Part shown: in pieces, positions 8,631 through 16,380 of the stretch
Numbering within the stretch: the stretch's first letter is position 1
Layout of the letters: each line of letters starts with the position of its first letter
DNA from: Candidatus Thiomargarita nelsonii
GTDB lineage: Bacteria > Pseudomonadota > Gammaproteobacteria > Beggiatoales > Beggiatoaceae
DNA length: 43,864 nucleotides
Reading direction: 5' to 3'
NCBI GenBank assembly: GCA_000785145.2
Contig: JSZA02000048.1
Location: forward strand, 1-43,864
Position numbers and translations under genes: made by a program
Notes under the pieces: generated by a model
Databases searched by the model: none
The model's input: the letters and a program-made list of their open reading frames with translations, nothing else
Told to the model about the DNA's origin: nothing

Positions 8631-8759
8631 GTACTATCTCGTTTTAGTAAAAGCTTATGGTAGGGTGTTTCGCTGTTTTCAGCGAAACACACCCTATATT
8701 TGTCTGTAGAGCATTTGCTCGTTGACTGCACGTTATAAAAAATAACGGGAGAATCATTG

Positions 8760-9695
8760 ATGAAACCGAAATATAAGATTTGGTTTTTAACACTACTTTT
8801 TACCTTGATAACCAGTTGTTCTTCCATAAAACCCCAATCTGAACCAGAACCATTGCCTGGTGAAGAACAAGCGTTTAATGAAGAGACAATCTTTGAGAAG
8901 ACAGAAAAAACAATTGATACAACCTTGGAAGATATTCCAGGGGAACCTCTTAACCCCGCACCAGAACTACCTGAAAACATAGAGCCAGAGCTTAATCCTG
9001 ATGAAATATTATCAAGCTACCGGGTAGGCAAGGGAGACAATATAAGTATCAAAGTCTTTGGAGAACCTGATTTTAGTGTGGCAGCTAATGTAAGTAAACA
9101 AGGTAGCGTTTCTTATCCATTTTTAGGAGAAATAAAGCTTGCAGGTTTAACCGTCAATCAAATAGAACAAAAAATTACTAAAGGTCTCAAGGGCGACTAC
9201 CTAGTCGATCCCAAAGTGACGGTCACCGTCTTGCAATATCGACAACTCTTTGTGAATGGGGAAGTAAAATCACCCGGCGGTTATGCGTTTGAACCCGGCA
9301 TGACAGTTAATAAAGCCATTTCTTTGGCGGGGGGGTTCGCGGAAACGGCCTCACGCGATGAAATTTTCATCATCCGTGACGGAAATAAAACAATGATACC
9401 ATCACCGGCTAAACTTGAAACTTATCTTGGTCCTGGGGACATTATTATTGTCAAGGAATACAAAAAATTTTATGTCAATGGCGCAGTCAGAAGCCCAGGC
9501 AGCTATGAATATATTCGAGGAATGACTGTTGAAAAAGCGATTTCAATCGCAGGTGGGTTGGGTGAATATGCGAGTGGCTGGAGTAAGATTTATATTATCC
9601 GTGACCAAGATGAAACGCAAAAACCGACTCGTGTCGAATTAAATTCGCCGGTATCTCCCGGTGATATTATCAAGGTTGAAGAAAGCACTTTCTAA
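8760..9695 (+). CDS. Wza-like polysaccharide export lipoprotein
   Basis: A secreted outer-membrane lipoprotein of 311 residues, likely the export channel component for an exopolysaccharide. The signal peptide ends in the lipobox LITSC near residue 20. A Pro/Glu-rich linker follows (about 25-80). The poly-export domain begins YRVGKGDNISIKVFGEPDF and contains KVTVTVLQYR. Two SLBB repeats follow: VNGEVKSPGGYAFEPGMTV and VNGAVRSPGSYEYIRGMTV. It lacks an obvious C-terminal transmembrane helix like that of E. coli Wza. ATG 8760 was chosen because GGGAG lies 9 bases upstream; a TTG just before it is not needed. The Wzz/kinase gene follows after 16 bases. Confidence 0.92.
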   Translation: MKPKYKIWFLTLLFTLITSCSSIKPQSEPEPLPGEEQAFNEETIFEKTEKTIDTTLEDIPGEPLNPAPELPENIEPELNPDEILSSYRVGKGDNISIKVFGEPDFSVAANVSKQGSVSYPFLGEIKLAGLTVNQIEQKITKGLKGDYLVDPKVTVTVLQYRQLFVNGEVKSPGGYAFEPGMTVNKAISLAGGFAETASRDEIFIIRDGNKTMIPSPAKLETYLGPGDIIIVKEYKKFYVNGAVRSPGSYEYIRGMTVEKAISIAGGLGEYASGWSKIYIIRDQDETQKPTRVELNSPVSPGDIIKVEESTF

Positions 9696-9711
9696 CTCAG
9701 GAAAAAAAAGG

Positions 9712-11952
9712 ATGCAAAAACAGGAACCTGTAGACAATGAGCGATTGACGAGCCAAAGCGATGAAGATGAAATTGATCTACGAGTTTTTTGGCATATTTT
9801 CATTAAACACAAGTGGACCATTTTTCTACTCACCTCACTGATTGGTATCTTGACGACTATAGTGGTTTTTTCACTACAACCAATCTACCGGTCAACAGCT
9901 GTGTTGCTTATAGAAAGTGACAAAGCCAATGTAATTTCCATTAAAGAAATTTATGGCATCGAGTCCTTCGGAAAGGAATATTACCAAACACAATTAGAGA
10001 TACTAAAATCTTGGACTTTAGTCGAGAAGGTTGTCAAAAAGCTCAACTTAGTTTCTCATCCCGTTTATAATCAGAAAAAAGAAGAAAGCTTCTTGCGAAA
10101 CTGGCTTCCCAGTTCGTGGTTATCACCAGAAGTGCCACTCACTGCCGAAAAAAAACGTGATGCAATCATTGCTAGTCTGAGAGATCAATTAACTATTTCG
10201 GCAATACGGAACAGTCGATTGGTGACAATTAGCTGTGATTCTTCTGATAAACAATTGGCCGCTAAGGTGCCGAATACTTTGGCAGATCTCTATATTGAAA
10301 GCGATCTGGAAGCAAAATTAGAAATGACTAACAAAGCGGCTTCCTGGTTGACAGAACGTGTAGAGGGATTGCGTCAAAATCTGAGCAACTCTGAGAAAAC
10401 CCTCCAAGAATATATGGAGCGTAAAAATCTTATCAATGTTGAGGGTGTCAAAAGTGTTGCCAAAAAACAGATTGAAGAAACGGCTTCTAATCTGGTTAAT
10501 GCTCGTCAGGAATATGCCCAAGCGAATAGCGTGTATCGGCAAGTAAAAGCGCTCAGGGGTAAAGGTAGCGAAGCTTATGAATCTATTCCTGCCGTTCTCA
10601 ATAATGGCTTGGTACAGAGTCTCAAACAAGCAGAACTGGATGCTGAGAGAAAAGTATCTGAACTATCAGAGCGTTATGGGCAAAGACATCCTAAGATTAT
10701 TGCTGCCACTTCTGATCTCGAAAAAGCAAAAGCTAATACTGCCAGACAAATTCAGCGGGTGGTAGAAGGTCTTACCAAAGAATATGAGGTGGCACTCGCC
10801 AATGTGAAGGCACTAGAACGAGTGCTTGACGACAATAAAAGAAAAATTAAAGAGCTTAACAGAAAGGAATATGAATTAAAAAAACTGGAAAGAGATGTCG
10901 CCGTTAATCGTCAACTGTATAACATGTTTCTGACTCGCTTTAAGGAGACTGATGCATCGCAAGATGTACAATCATTGCAATCAACAATTGGGCGACTCAT
11001 TGATCTCGCTTTAGTCAGCAACTGGCCTTATAAACCTAAAAAGAGAATGATTGTAGCTATCAGTTTGCTATTAGGTTTTATTTTCTCGACCATGTTAGCG
11101 TTTAGCTTGGAATATCTTGATAACACCATCAAAGATGGAGAAGATGTTGAACAGAAATTGGGATTGCCTATGTTAGGCAGCTTGCCGAAACTTAAACTGA
11201 GCAATACAGAGGAATTTGAACCCCTGTGGAAGTTTTTAAAAGAGCCTAAAACCGCATTTGCGGAATCGGTTCGCACACTCCGTACCGGTGCCATTTTATC
11301 TTGCCTTGAGAGCGAGGAAAAGATATTTGTTATAACCTCGTCTGTGCCTGGTGAGGGAAAAACAACTTTTTCGACTAATCAAGCACTTGCTTTAGGGCAA
11401 ATGGAAAAAACTTTGTTGATTGATGCTGATATGCGTAGACCCAGTATAGGCAAGGCATTCGGATTGACCAAAGCACCTGGGTTAGCTGAACTAGTGGCCG
11501 GAACGCGGAAACTTGATGAATGTATTCATCATCTAGGCGAAGATCAAAAAGTGAATCTTGATGTGATTCCCAGTGGAAAGGTGCCACCTAATCCTTTAGA
11601 ATTGCTTTCTTCTCCGCGCTTTAAAACTTTGTTAGAAAAGTTATCCAAAGAATATGCGTATATTGTTATCGACACTGCACCAACAATGTTGGTCAGTGAT
11701 GCCTTGGTACTTGCCAAAGTAGCCACTAAGGTACTCTATGTGGTTAAGGCTGATGCGACCCCTCATCAAGTGGTGCTAGATAACTTGAAACGTCTGCGTC
11801 GTGTCGATGCCCCTGTGGATAGTATTGTTTTAAATCAGATACAAACCCAGAAGACCTCTAAATACTACTACTACGGTAAATATGGCTATTATAAAAATTA
11901 TTATAAGAGCTATTATGGTGGTGGACATGGGTACTACAACAGCGATAGCTAG
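9712..11952 (+). CDS. Wzz/GNVR chain-length protein fused to BY-type tyrosine kinase
   Basis: A polysaccharide co-polymerase with a C-terminal bacterial tyrosine kinase, about 746 residues, in the inner membrane. The N-terminal Wzz domain has a transmembrane helix near residues 35-60. A long periplasmic coiled coil (about 190-410) leads to a GNVR-type segment and a second transmembrane helix just past SNWPYKPKKR. The cytoplasmic kinase has Walker A (VPGEGKTT, about 546-553), Walker A' (LLIDADMRRP, about 568) and a Walker B-like VIDTAP. The tail is a tyrosine cluster (SKYYYYGKYGYYKNYY) that would be autophosphorylated to control polymer assembly. ATG 9712 follows an AGG-rich tract; GTG 9661, inside the previous gene, is an alternative. 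It works with the upstream Wza-like channel. Confidence 0.93.
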   Translation: MQKQEPVDNERLTSQSDEDEIDLRVFWHIFIKHKWTIFLLTSLIGILTTIVVFSLQPIYRSTAVLLIESDKANVISIKEIYGIESFGKEYYQTQLEILKSWTLVEKVVKKLNLVSHPVYNQKKEESFLRNWLPSSWLSPEVPLTAEKKRDAIIASLRDQLTISAIRNSRLVTISCDSSDKQLAAKVPNTLADLYIESDLEAKLEMTNKAASWLTERVEGLRQNLSNSEKTLQEYMERKNLINVEGVKSVAKKQIEETASNLVNARQEYAQANSVYRQVKALRGKGSEAYESIPAVLNNGLVQSLKQAELDAERKVSELSERYGQRHPKIIAATSDLEKAKANTARQIQRVVEGLTKEYEVALANVKALERVLDDNKRKIKELNRKEYELKKLERDVAVNRQLYNMFLTRFKETDASQDVQSLQSTIGRLIDLALVSNWPYKPKKRMIVAISLLLGFIFSTMLAFSLEYLDNTIKDGEDVEQKLGLPMLGSLPKLKLSNTEEFEPLWKFLKEPKTAFAESVRTLRTGAILSCLESEEKIFVITSSVPGEGKTTFSTNQALALGQMEKTLLIDADMRRPSIGKAFGLTKAPGLAELVAGTRKLDECIHHLGEDQKVNLDVIPSGKVPPNPLELLSSPRFKTLLEKLSKEYAYIVIDTAPTMLVSDALVLAKVATKVLYVVKADATPHQVVLDNLKRLRRVDAPVDSIVLNQIQTQKTSKYYYYGKYGYYKNYYKSYYGGGHGYYNSDS

Positions 11953-11960
11953 GATGAATT

Positions 11961-11999
11961 GTAGGAGTCCAAGATTTATCTTGGACGTCCCGGAGGATA
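11961..11999. repeat. GGAGTCC palindrome next to a ribosome binding site
   Basis: AGGAGTCCAAGATTTATCTT and its mirror end in GGACGTCC. Directly after it comes CGGAGGATAG, the ribosome binding site of the next gene. The palindrome occupies most of the 51-base gap inside the exopolysaccharide operon, so it could form an intercistronic hairpin in the mRNA. Confidence 0.6.
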
Positions 12000-12003
12000 G
12001 ACG

Positions 12004-12675
12004 ATGAAAAAGCCAGCCATGCTAATTGCTTTAATGTGCCTCACCATTTGGCTGATTTTTCTTGCCGCCTCATGGGGGGTAGCTGGTTTAGTAGCCAACG
12101 AAGCCAGCTACGAAATGCAACAATGGGAAAAACAAAATATAGTCAAAACAGGGCACTGGCAACAAACTCAAACGACGCTTAGAGTTGCACAGTTCTTTGA
12201 ATCCGCTCAGCCTAAGTTTTTGGAAGAAATGGGCAAAGCAAACTATTTGTTGTTTCGTTATGGTACAATAACAGCCGCTGAAAAATATATGGCACTTTCT
12301 CTCGCTTTAGAGTATTATGTCGATGCGGCTCTGCAAAAACCCGTTTCTGCTTATACTTGGGCCAATATTGCCATACTGAAAAATCGTTTAAGGCAATACG
12401 ATGCACAATTTATAACAGCACTAGAAAACGCGACTTTTTTAGGACCGTGGGAACCCTTTGTACAAGAAGCGATAGCGGATATTGGCTTAGCTGCGTGGTA
12501 TAGATTACCCAAAGAAAGACTGGAAAAAGGACGTTCCATTATATTTGCGACGCTTGAACGAGGGATGCATAGTCAAGCTAAGCTGATGAGGACACTCATC
12601 AAAAAACACAGGCGAGAGTATGTTATTTGTAGGTACAGTCAGAAAAAAACTGAGTTAACTGGTTTTTGCCTGTAA
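12004..12675 (+). CDS. Exopolysaccharide-cluster accessory protein, possibly VpsP-like
   Basis: A 223-residue protein with one N-terminal transmembrane helix (about 7-30, LIALMCLTIWLIFLAASWGV). The predicted periplasmic body is helical and rich in Trp, Tyr and Ala (SLALEYYVDAALQKPVSAYTWANIA). The middle resembles tetratricopeptide-like helices in which each line of Ala/Leu/Tyr ends with a Pro turn. Its size, topology and position directly after the Wzz/kinase match the VpsP-type accessory proteins of gammaproteobacterial exopolysaccharide loci, but I base this on context and general likeness. CGGAGG lies 8 bases before the ATG. No catalytic motif is visible. Confidence 0.7.
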   Translation: MKKPAMLIALMCLTIWLIFLAASWGVAGLVANEASYEMQQWEKQNIVKTGHWQQTQTTLRVAQFFESAQPKFLEEMGKANYLLFRYGTITAAEKYMALSLALEYYVDAALQKPVSAYTWANIAILKNRLRQYDAQFITALENATFLGPWEPFVQEAIADIGLAAWYRLPKERLEKGRSIIFATLERGMHSQAKLMRTLIKKHRREYVICRYSQKKTELTGFCL

Positions 12676-12696
12676 CAACTTATGGAGAAAACATTG

Positions 12697-13452
12697 ATGA
12701 AGAAACCAATGATAAGATGGTTAGGCGTAGGGGTATTATGTGGGATGCTTTCAGTCGCACAAGCCACTATCCAAGAAGATCTTGATGCAGGATTGTCACC
12801 GCTTGAAGCTGTCGAAAATGCCTTGGAAGAAGGAATACCGGCGGAGGAAATAGCCATTCAGTTATTGGATGCAGGATATGATCCTACCAGTACAGCGGAA
12901 TTGGTAATTAACGCAGCACCGAGTAATGCCGCTCTGATTTGTAAGCGAATCGTGCAATCAGCAAAAACAGGGGAAAAACAGGTCGGTGATATAGCCGCTG
13001 CTTGTGTACGATCTGCGCCAGATGCTGCCGTAGAGATTGCCGACTCTGTCATCGAAGTTGCGCCAGAGGCCAGCACTGAGGTTGTCGAGTCCGTAACACA
13101 AGTCGTGCCTGAAGCCGCTGATGAGTTAATCAGAGTCGTGGAAGTTGCAGAAGCGCCCGCTACCACGCCTAATATGATTGTTGCCTCAGTACAGGAAAAT
13201 ACCCCAACAATAGAAGGGGCAGTCCAGGGTAATTCCAATATAGCTGGCTTAATAGAGACTGGCGAAATAACGCTGGATGGCCAGATCATTTTCATAGTGA
13301 GCGATCCAACAACTGGCGATTCTACGGGATTGACTGTTGTTCAAGATGAGGCGGATGATGATATCCTAATAGTCGTTGATACAAGTGGCGAGGAGACTGG
13401 CGAAACAGTTGAGGTAGATAATAATTTGCCCGATGTTGCCAGTCCAAATTAA
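12697..13452 (+). CDS. Secreted acidic Ala/Val/Glu-rich protein, function unknown
   Basis: A protein of about 251 residues with a cleavable signal peptide (MKKPMIRWLGVGVLCGMLSV, cleavage after AQA). The first part has amphipathic helical periodicity (LSPLEAVENALEEGIPAEEIAIQLLDAGYDP). The middle is a degenerate 10-15-residue repeat of the form (A/V)-E-(I/V)-(A/V)-(D/E)-S-V-x-(E/Q)-V-(A/V)-P-E-A. The C-terminal third is Asp/Thr/Gly-rich, with a beta-like DGQIIFIVSD. The net charge is strongly negative and there is a single Cys. ATG 12697 is preferred over 12682 because the GGAG sits 9 bases before it. It is the last gene of the exopolysaccharide operon before a strong promoter and RNA. No family is recognised; it may be a matrix or envelope protein. 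Confidence 0.75.
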   Translation: MKKPMIRWLGVGVLCGMLSVAQATIQEDLDAGLSPLEAVENALEEGIPAEEIAIQLLDAGYDPTSTAELVINAAPSNAALICKRIVQSAKTGEKQVGDIAAACVRSAPDAAVEIADSVIEVAPEASTEVVESVTQVVPEAADELIRVVEVAEAPATTPNMIVASVQENTPTIEGAVQGNSNIAGLIETGEITLDGQIIFIVSDPTTGDSTGLTVVQDEADDDILIVVDTSGEETGETVEVDNNLPDVASPN

Positions 13453-13455
13453 TAA

Positions 13456-13485
13456 TTGACGGGGGATAGTTACCTAACCTATAGT
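13456..13485 (+). promoter_or_regulatory. Sigma-70-type promoter for the structured RNA
   Basis: TTGACG at 13456-13461 and TATAGT at 13480-13485 are separated by 18 bases, a near-consensus housekeeping promoter. It lies immediately downstream of the stop codon of the preceding gene. Transcription would begin at about 13491-13495, just before GGGACTAAC. Confidence 0.6.
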
Positions 13486-13491
13486 ATTCTA

Positions 13492-13723
13492 TAGTACGGG
13501 ACTAACAGAGGGCTGGAATTTCCAGCAGAAGTTAGACAGGTGAATCACACCCTGGGATGTTCGATCCAGTCTCTTGCTCTGTGGTTAAGTATTAAGGGTA
13601 ACGGAAACGTGAATGTGTACTTAACGTCAAACCCTGTTTAACAGTCTCAAGGATCACTTTACGTATCTTCGATACGAGCTTAAAGCTATTTGGTCAGTAC
13701 GATTTCAGTACTGACCATCTTTT
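13492..13723 (+). ncRNA. Candidate structured non-coding RNA, about 230 nt
   Basis: There is no open frame here, but a dense run of helices begins just after a promoter. CTAAC/GTTAG (13502-13506/13531-13535) encloses the hairpin GCTGGAATTTCCAGC. CAGGTG/CACCCTG is followed by the hairpin CTGGGATGTTCGATCCAG. GTTAAGTA/TACTTAAC (from about 13585) encloses ACG-GAAA-CGT, a GNRA tetraloop stem. CTGTTTAACAG and CGTATCTTCGATACG come next, and the run ends in a rho-independent terminator. ACAGAG (13506-13511) could pair with CTCTGT (13577-13582) as an alternative. I do not recognise it as tmRNA, 6S RNA, RNase P RNA, SRP RNA or a c-di-GMP-I riboswitch. It could be a trans-acting sRNA or a leader controlling gmd. 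Confidence 0.55.
13691..13723 (+). terminator. Rho-independent terminator of the structured RNA
   Basis: TGGTCAGTAC and GTACTGACCA form a perfect 10-bp stem with loop GATTTCA, followed by TCTTTT. Confidence 0.85.
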
Positions 13724-13828
13724 CATCACAACAAGATGAGTCACATAAAAGATACAAATAGTATTTAATGCTATTGAATTCCATAAAATACTATTAAATC
13801 AATGAATAAATACCCACATAGACGATTT

Positions 13829-13866
13829 AGCCTGTTTCAAGGTATCAAGAAACAGGCTTTTTTTTT
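13829..13866 (+). terminator. Strong rho-independent terminator ahead of gmd
   Basis: AGCCTGTTTC and GAAACAGGCT form a perfect 10-bp stem with a 10-base loop, followed by nine T. It ends 44 bases before the gmd start. Upstream, AATAGTATTT and AAATACTATT (about 13756-13797) make another inverted repeat. A second short transcript ending here, or attenuation of gmd, is possible. A GTCC palindrome (13868-13890) follows at once. Confidence 0.8.
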
Positions 13867-13910
13867 GTCCAAGATAAATCTTGGACTCCCTTTATTAAAA
13901 AGGATTTCTA

Positions 13911-15005
13911 GTGACAAGCAAAAAAAAAGCATTAATAACAGGCATTACCGGACAAGATGGCGGTTACTTAGCAGAATTTTTGCTAGAAAAAGCTTATGAA
14001 GTACATGGCATCAAACGCCGTGCTTCATCCTTTAACACTAATCGCATTGACCATCTTTATCAAGATCCGCATGAACAAGAGCGGAACTTTATCCTGCACT
14101 ATGGTGATCTAACAGATTCCACCAATCTAATCCGTATCATTCAACAAGTCCAACCTGACGAAATTTACAATTTGGCGGCGCAAAGCCATGTCGCCGTCTC
14201 CTTTGAAACACCAGAATATACGGCTAATGCCGACGCATTGGGTACTCTCCGCATCCTTGAAGCCATCCGTATCCTTGGATTAGAAAAAAAAACCCGTTTT
14301 TATCAAGCATCGACTTCCGAATTGTTTGGCAAAGTGCAAGAAATTCCACAAAAGGAAACCACCCCCTTTTATCCGCGCTCGCCCTATGCCGCCGCTAAAT
14401 TATATGCCTATTGGATTACCGTTAACTATCGAGAAGCTTATGGTATCTATGGATGTAATGGCATACTTTTTAATCACGAAAGTGCCCATCGAGGGGAGAC
14501 TTTTGTTACCCGTAAAATCACCCGCGCCCTGGCACGTATCAAACTTGGCTTACAAGATAGCTTATATCTAGGCAATATCGATGCCAAACGTGATTGGGGA
14601 CATGCCCGTGACTATGTTGAAATGCAATGGTTGATGCTACAACAAGATGAGCCAGAAGACTTTGTGATTGCAACGGGCAGGCAATACTCAGTGCGAGATT
14701 TTGTACAAGCCGCTTGTCAGCACCTCGATATATCTATCCAATGGCAAGGAACAGGCATCGATCAAAAAGGCTACGATGAAAAATCTGGAAAAAACATCAT
14801 TAGCATCGATCCGAGATATTTTCGACCCACCGAAGTAGAAAGCTTACTCGGTGATCCGAGCAAAGCTAAGGAAAAATTAGGCTGGGAACCGGCTATTTCT
14901 TTTGAACAATTAGTTGAAGAGATGGTAAAGGAAGACCTCAAATTGGCGGAACAAGATGCCCTTCTTCAGCACAAAGGTTTTAAAACATTCAAGTACCATG
15001 AATAA
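13911..15005 (+). CDS. gmd: GDP-mannose 4,6-dehydratase
   Basis: A cytoplasmic NADP-dependent short-chain dehydratase that turns GDP-D-mannose into GDP-4-keto-6-deoxymannose, the first step to GDP-fucose. The product has 364 residues. The Rossmann motif is [14 protein letters not shown] at about 11-24. [15 protein letters not shown] is a family hallmark. The active site comprises the [11 protein letters not shown] segment and [10 protein letters not shown] (the Y-x-x-x-K pair), and [16 protein letters not shown] is also conserved. The start is GTG with AAAAGGATTTCTA ahead of it. The stop overlaps the start of the next gene, so both steps of the pathway are made together. The product sugar probably enters the exopolysaccharide made by the upstream genes. 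Confidence 0.97.
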   Translation: MTSKKKALITGITGQDGGYLAEFLLEKAYEVHGIKRRASSFNTNRIDHLYQDPHEQERNFILHYGDLTDSTNLIRIIQQVQPDEIYNLAAQSHVAVSFETPEYTANADALGTLRILEAIRILGLEKKTRFYQASTSELFGKVQEIPQKETTPFYPRSPYAAAKLYAYWITVNYREAYGIYGCNGILFNHESAHRGETFVTRKITRALARIKLGLQDSLYLGNIDAKRDWGHARDYVEMQWLMLQQDEPEDFVIATGRQYSVRDFVQAACQHLDISIQWQGTGIDQKGYDEKSGKNIISIDPRYFRPTEVESLLGDPSKAKEKLGWEPAISFEQLVEEMVKEDLKLAEQDALLQHKGFKTFKYHE

Positions 15006-15936
15006 AAACGCACGTATTTACATTGCAGGACATCAGGGATTGGTCGGTGCCGCTATCCAGCGGCAGTTAGCATCTTATAAACATTTACGCTTACGCACTC
15101 ACCGAGAATTGGATCTCACTCAACAAACGGCGGTGATGGATTTTTTTCAGACGGAGCAGCCCGAATATGTCTTTTTAGCAGCCGCCAAAGTTGGCGGTAT
15201 TCACGCCAATAATACTTATCCGGCTGATTTTATCAGAGATAATGTGCAGATACAGACCAATATTATTGATGCCGCCTATCGAACAGGCGTAAAAAAGTTA
15301 TTATTTCTGGGCTCCTCCTGTATTTATCCAAAATTGGCACCACAGCCTATGAAGGAAGAATATCTCCTCACAGGCTCATTGGAGCCGAGCAATCAATGGT
15401 ATGCCATCGCCAAAATAGCGGGCATCAAAATGTGTGAAGCCTACCGAAAACAGTATGGTTTCAATGCCATCTCCTTGATGCCGACTAATCTTTATGGTCC
15501 TGGGGACAATTTCAATCTTGAAAATTCCCACGTTTTACCCGCCTTGATTCGCAAATTCCACGAAGCCAAGGTGCGTGGAGAACCCTCTGTTGTGGTTTGG
15601 GGAACGGGCAAGCCGCGCCGAGAATTTTTGCATGTTGACGATCTCGCCAATGCCGCAGAATTTCTGATGACACATTATGACAGCGAAGAAATGGTCAACG
15701 TAGGCGTTGGTGAAGATGTGACTATTTTGGAACTCGCCGAAAAAGTGAAGGAAGTTGTAGAATATCAGGGCACAATCACTTTTGACAGTTCAAAGCCTGA
15801 TGGAACGCCTCAAAAATTATTGGATGTTTCACGCCTTCAGGCACTTGGTTGGCAAGCAAAAATTTCGCTGCAAGCAGGGATTGAGTCAACTTATCGTTGG
15901 TTTTTGGAAAATAAAGAGTTGATGAGAGATAAATAA
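14998..15936 (+). CDS. fcl: GDP-L-fucose synthase
   Basis: An epimerase/reductase that converts GDP-4-keto-6-deoxymannose to GDP-L-fucose with NADPH. From ATG 14998 the protein has 312 residues, the usual length. It shows the nucleotide-binding motif [10 protein letters not shown], the family segment [28 protein letters not shown] with the catalytic Ser/Cys, [16 protein letters not shown] with the Y-x-x-x-K pair, and [14 protein letters not shown] 14998 overlaps the gmd stop by eight bases; an in-frame start further upstream inside gmd is not needed. The gene is followed immediately by a palindromic repeat field with no classical terminator. Confidence 0.97.
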   Translation: MNKNARIYIAGHQGLVGAAIQRQLASYKHLRLRTHRELDLTQQTAVMDFFQTEQPEYVFLAAAKVGGIHANNTYPADFIRDNVQIQTNIIDAAYRTGVKKLLFLGSSCIYPKLAPQPMKEEYLLTGSLEPSNQWYAIAKIAGIKMCEAYRKQYGFNAISLMPTNLYGPGDNFNLENSHVLPALIRKFHEAKVRGEPSVVVWGTGKPRREFLHVDDLANAAEFLMTHYDSEEMVNVGVGEDVTILELAEKVKEVVEYQGTITFDSSKPDGTPQKLLDVSRLQALGWQAKISLQAGIESTYRWFLENKELMRDK

Positions 15937-16085
15937 TACGACGCTCCGCGTCGAAGCAGGCATGATCTCCACTTCGTTCCGTTACTGCGTTTCCCACGCA
16001 GAGCGTGGGAACGAGAAAACACGCGGCGCGTCGAATTTTTGTTTCGGGAAATCCGCTCCGCTCCATTCCCGAAACAACGAAATTT
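15937..16085. repeat. Divergent flank of the 59-bp palindrome array
   Basis: Degenerate versions of the array modules: CGACGCTCCGCGTCG at the left edge, an inverted TTCCCACGCAGAGCGTGGGAA, and a separate inverted pair GTTTCGGGAA / TTCCCGAAAC. No gene; the open frames are repeat artefacts. Confidence 0.75.
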
Positions 16086-16380
16086 GTTCTCGTTCCCACG
16101 CTCTGCGTGGGAATGCCTGCCTCGACGCTCCGCGTCGAATTTTTGTTCTCGTTCCCACGCTCTGCGTGGGAATGCATGCCCCGACGCTCCGCGTCGATTT
16201 TTTGTTCTCGTTCCCACGCTCTGCGTGGGAATGCCTGCCCCGACGCTCCGCGTCGAATTTTTGTTCTCGTTCCCACGCTCTGCGTGGGAATGCCTGCCTC
16301 GACGCTCCGCGTCGAATTTTTGTTCTCGTTCCCACGCTCTGCGTGGGAATGCCTGCCCCGACGCTCCGCGTCGAATTTTA
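16086..16380. repeat. Tandem array, five 59-bp units with two palindromes each
   Basis: The units start at 16086, 16145, 16204, 16263 and 16322 with GTTCTCGTTCCCACGC. Each holds the 21-base near-palindrome from TTCCCACGCTC to GCGTGGGAA, and CGACGCTCCGCGTCG. Only a few positions vary (GCC/GCA, CTC/CCC). Because 59 is not a multiple of 3, all frames stay open and give spurious peptides such as FPRSAWECLPRRSAS, so none of these frames should be annotated as genes. The last unit supplies the stop codon of the convergent minus-strand gene. A single partial unit recurs at about 19090-19115. Confidence 0.93.

Larger units (their letters stand above)
7444..8759. repeat. 1.3 kb gene-free, AT-rich, repeat-filled region
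   Basis: No credible gene. In order: a GGAGTCC palindrome (7502-7526); very AT-rich DNA (7560-7800); a GGAGTCCAAAGC palindrome (7858-7884); a hairpin with flanking A/T runs (7896-7928); two direct copies of an approximately 150-180 bp unit (7924-8103, 8109-8260); a MITE (8476-8630); and a hairpin (8659-8698) built on GTAGGGTGTTTCGCTG. The exopolysaccharide operon promoter must lie in the last part, but I cannot assign it. Confidence 0.8.

Noticed and set aside
8637..8759. Promoter for the exopolysaccharide operon at TTGACT...TATAAA (about 8721-8739)
   Set aside because: The two boxes are only about 6 bases apart, far too close for a sigma-70 promoter.
13492..13580. tRNA or tRNA-like gene because of GATGTTCGATCC
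   Set aside because: The T-loop-like hairpin is present, but there is no matching acceptor stem, anticodon arm or D-arm in the right order.
13492..13723. c-di-GMP-I riboswitch ahead of the fucose genes
   Set aside because: The conserved core elements of that class were not found.
16086..16380. CRISPR array
   Set aside because: Units are contiguous 59-bp repeats with no unique spacers, and there are no cas genes.
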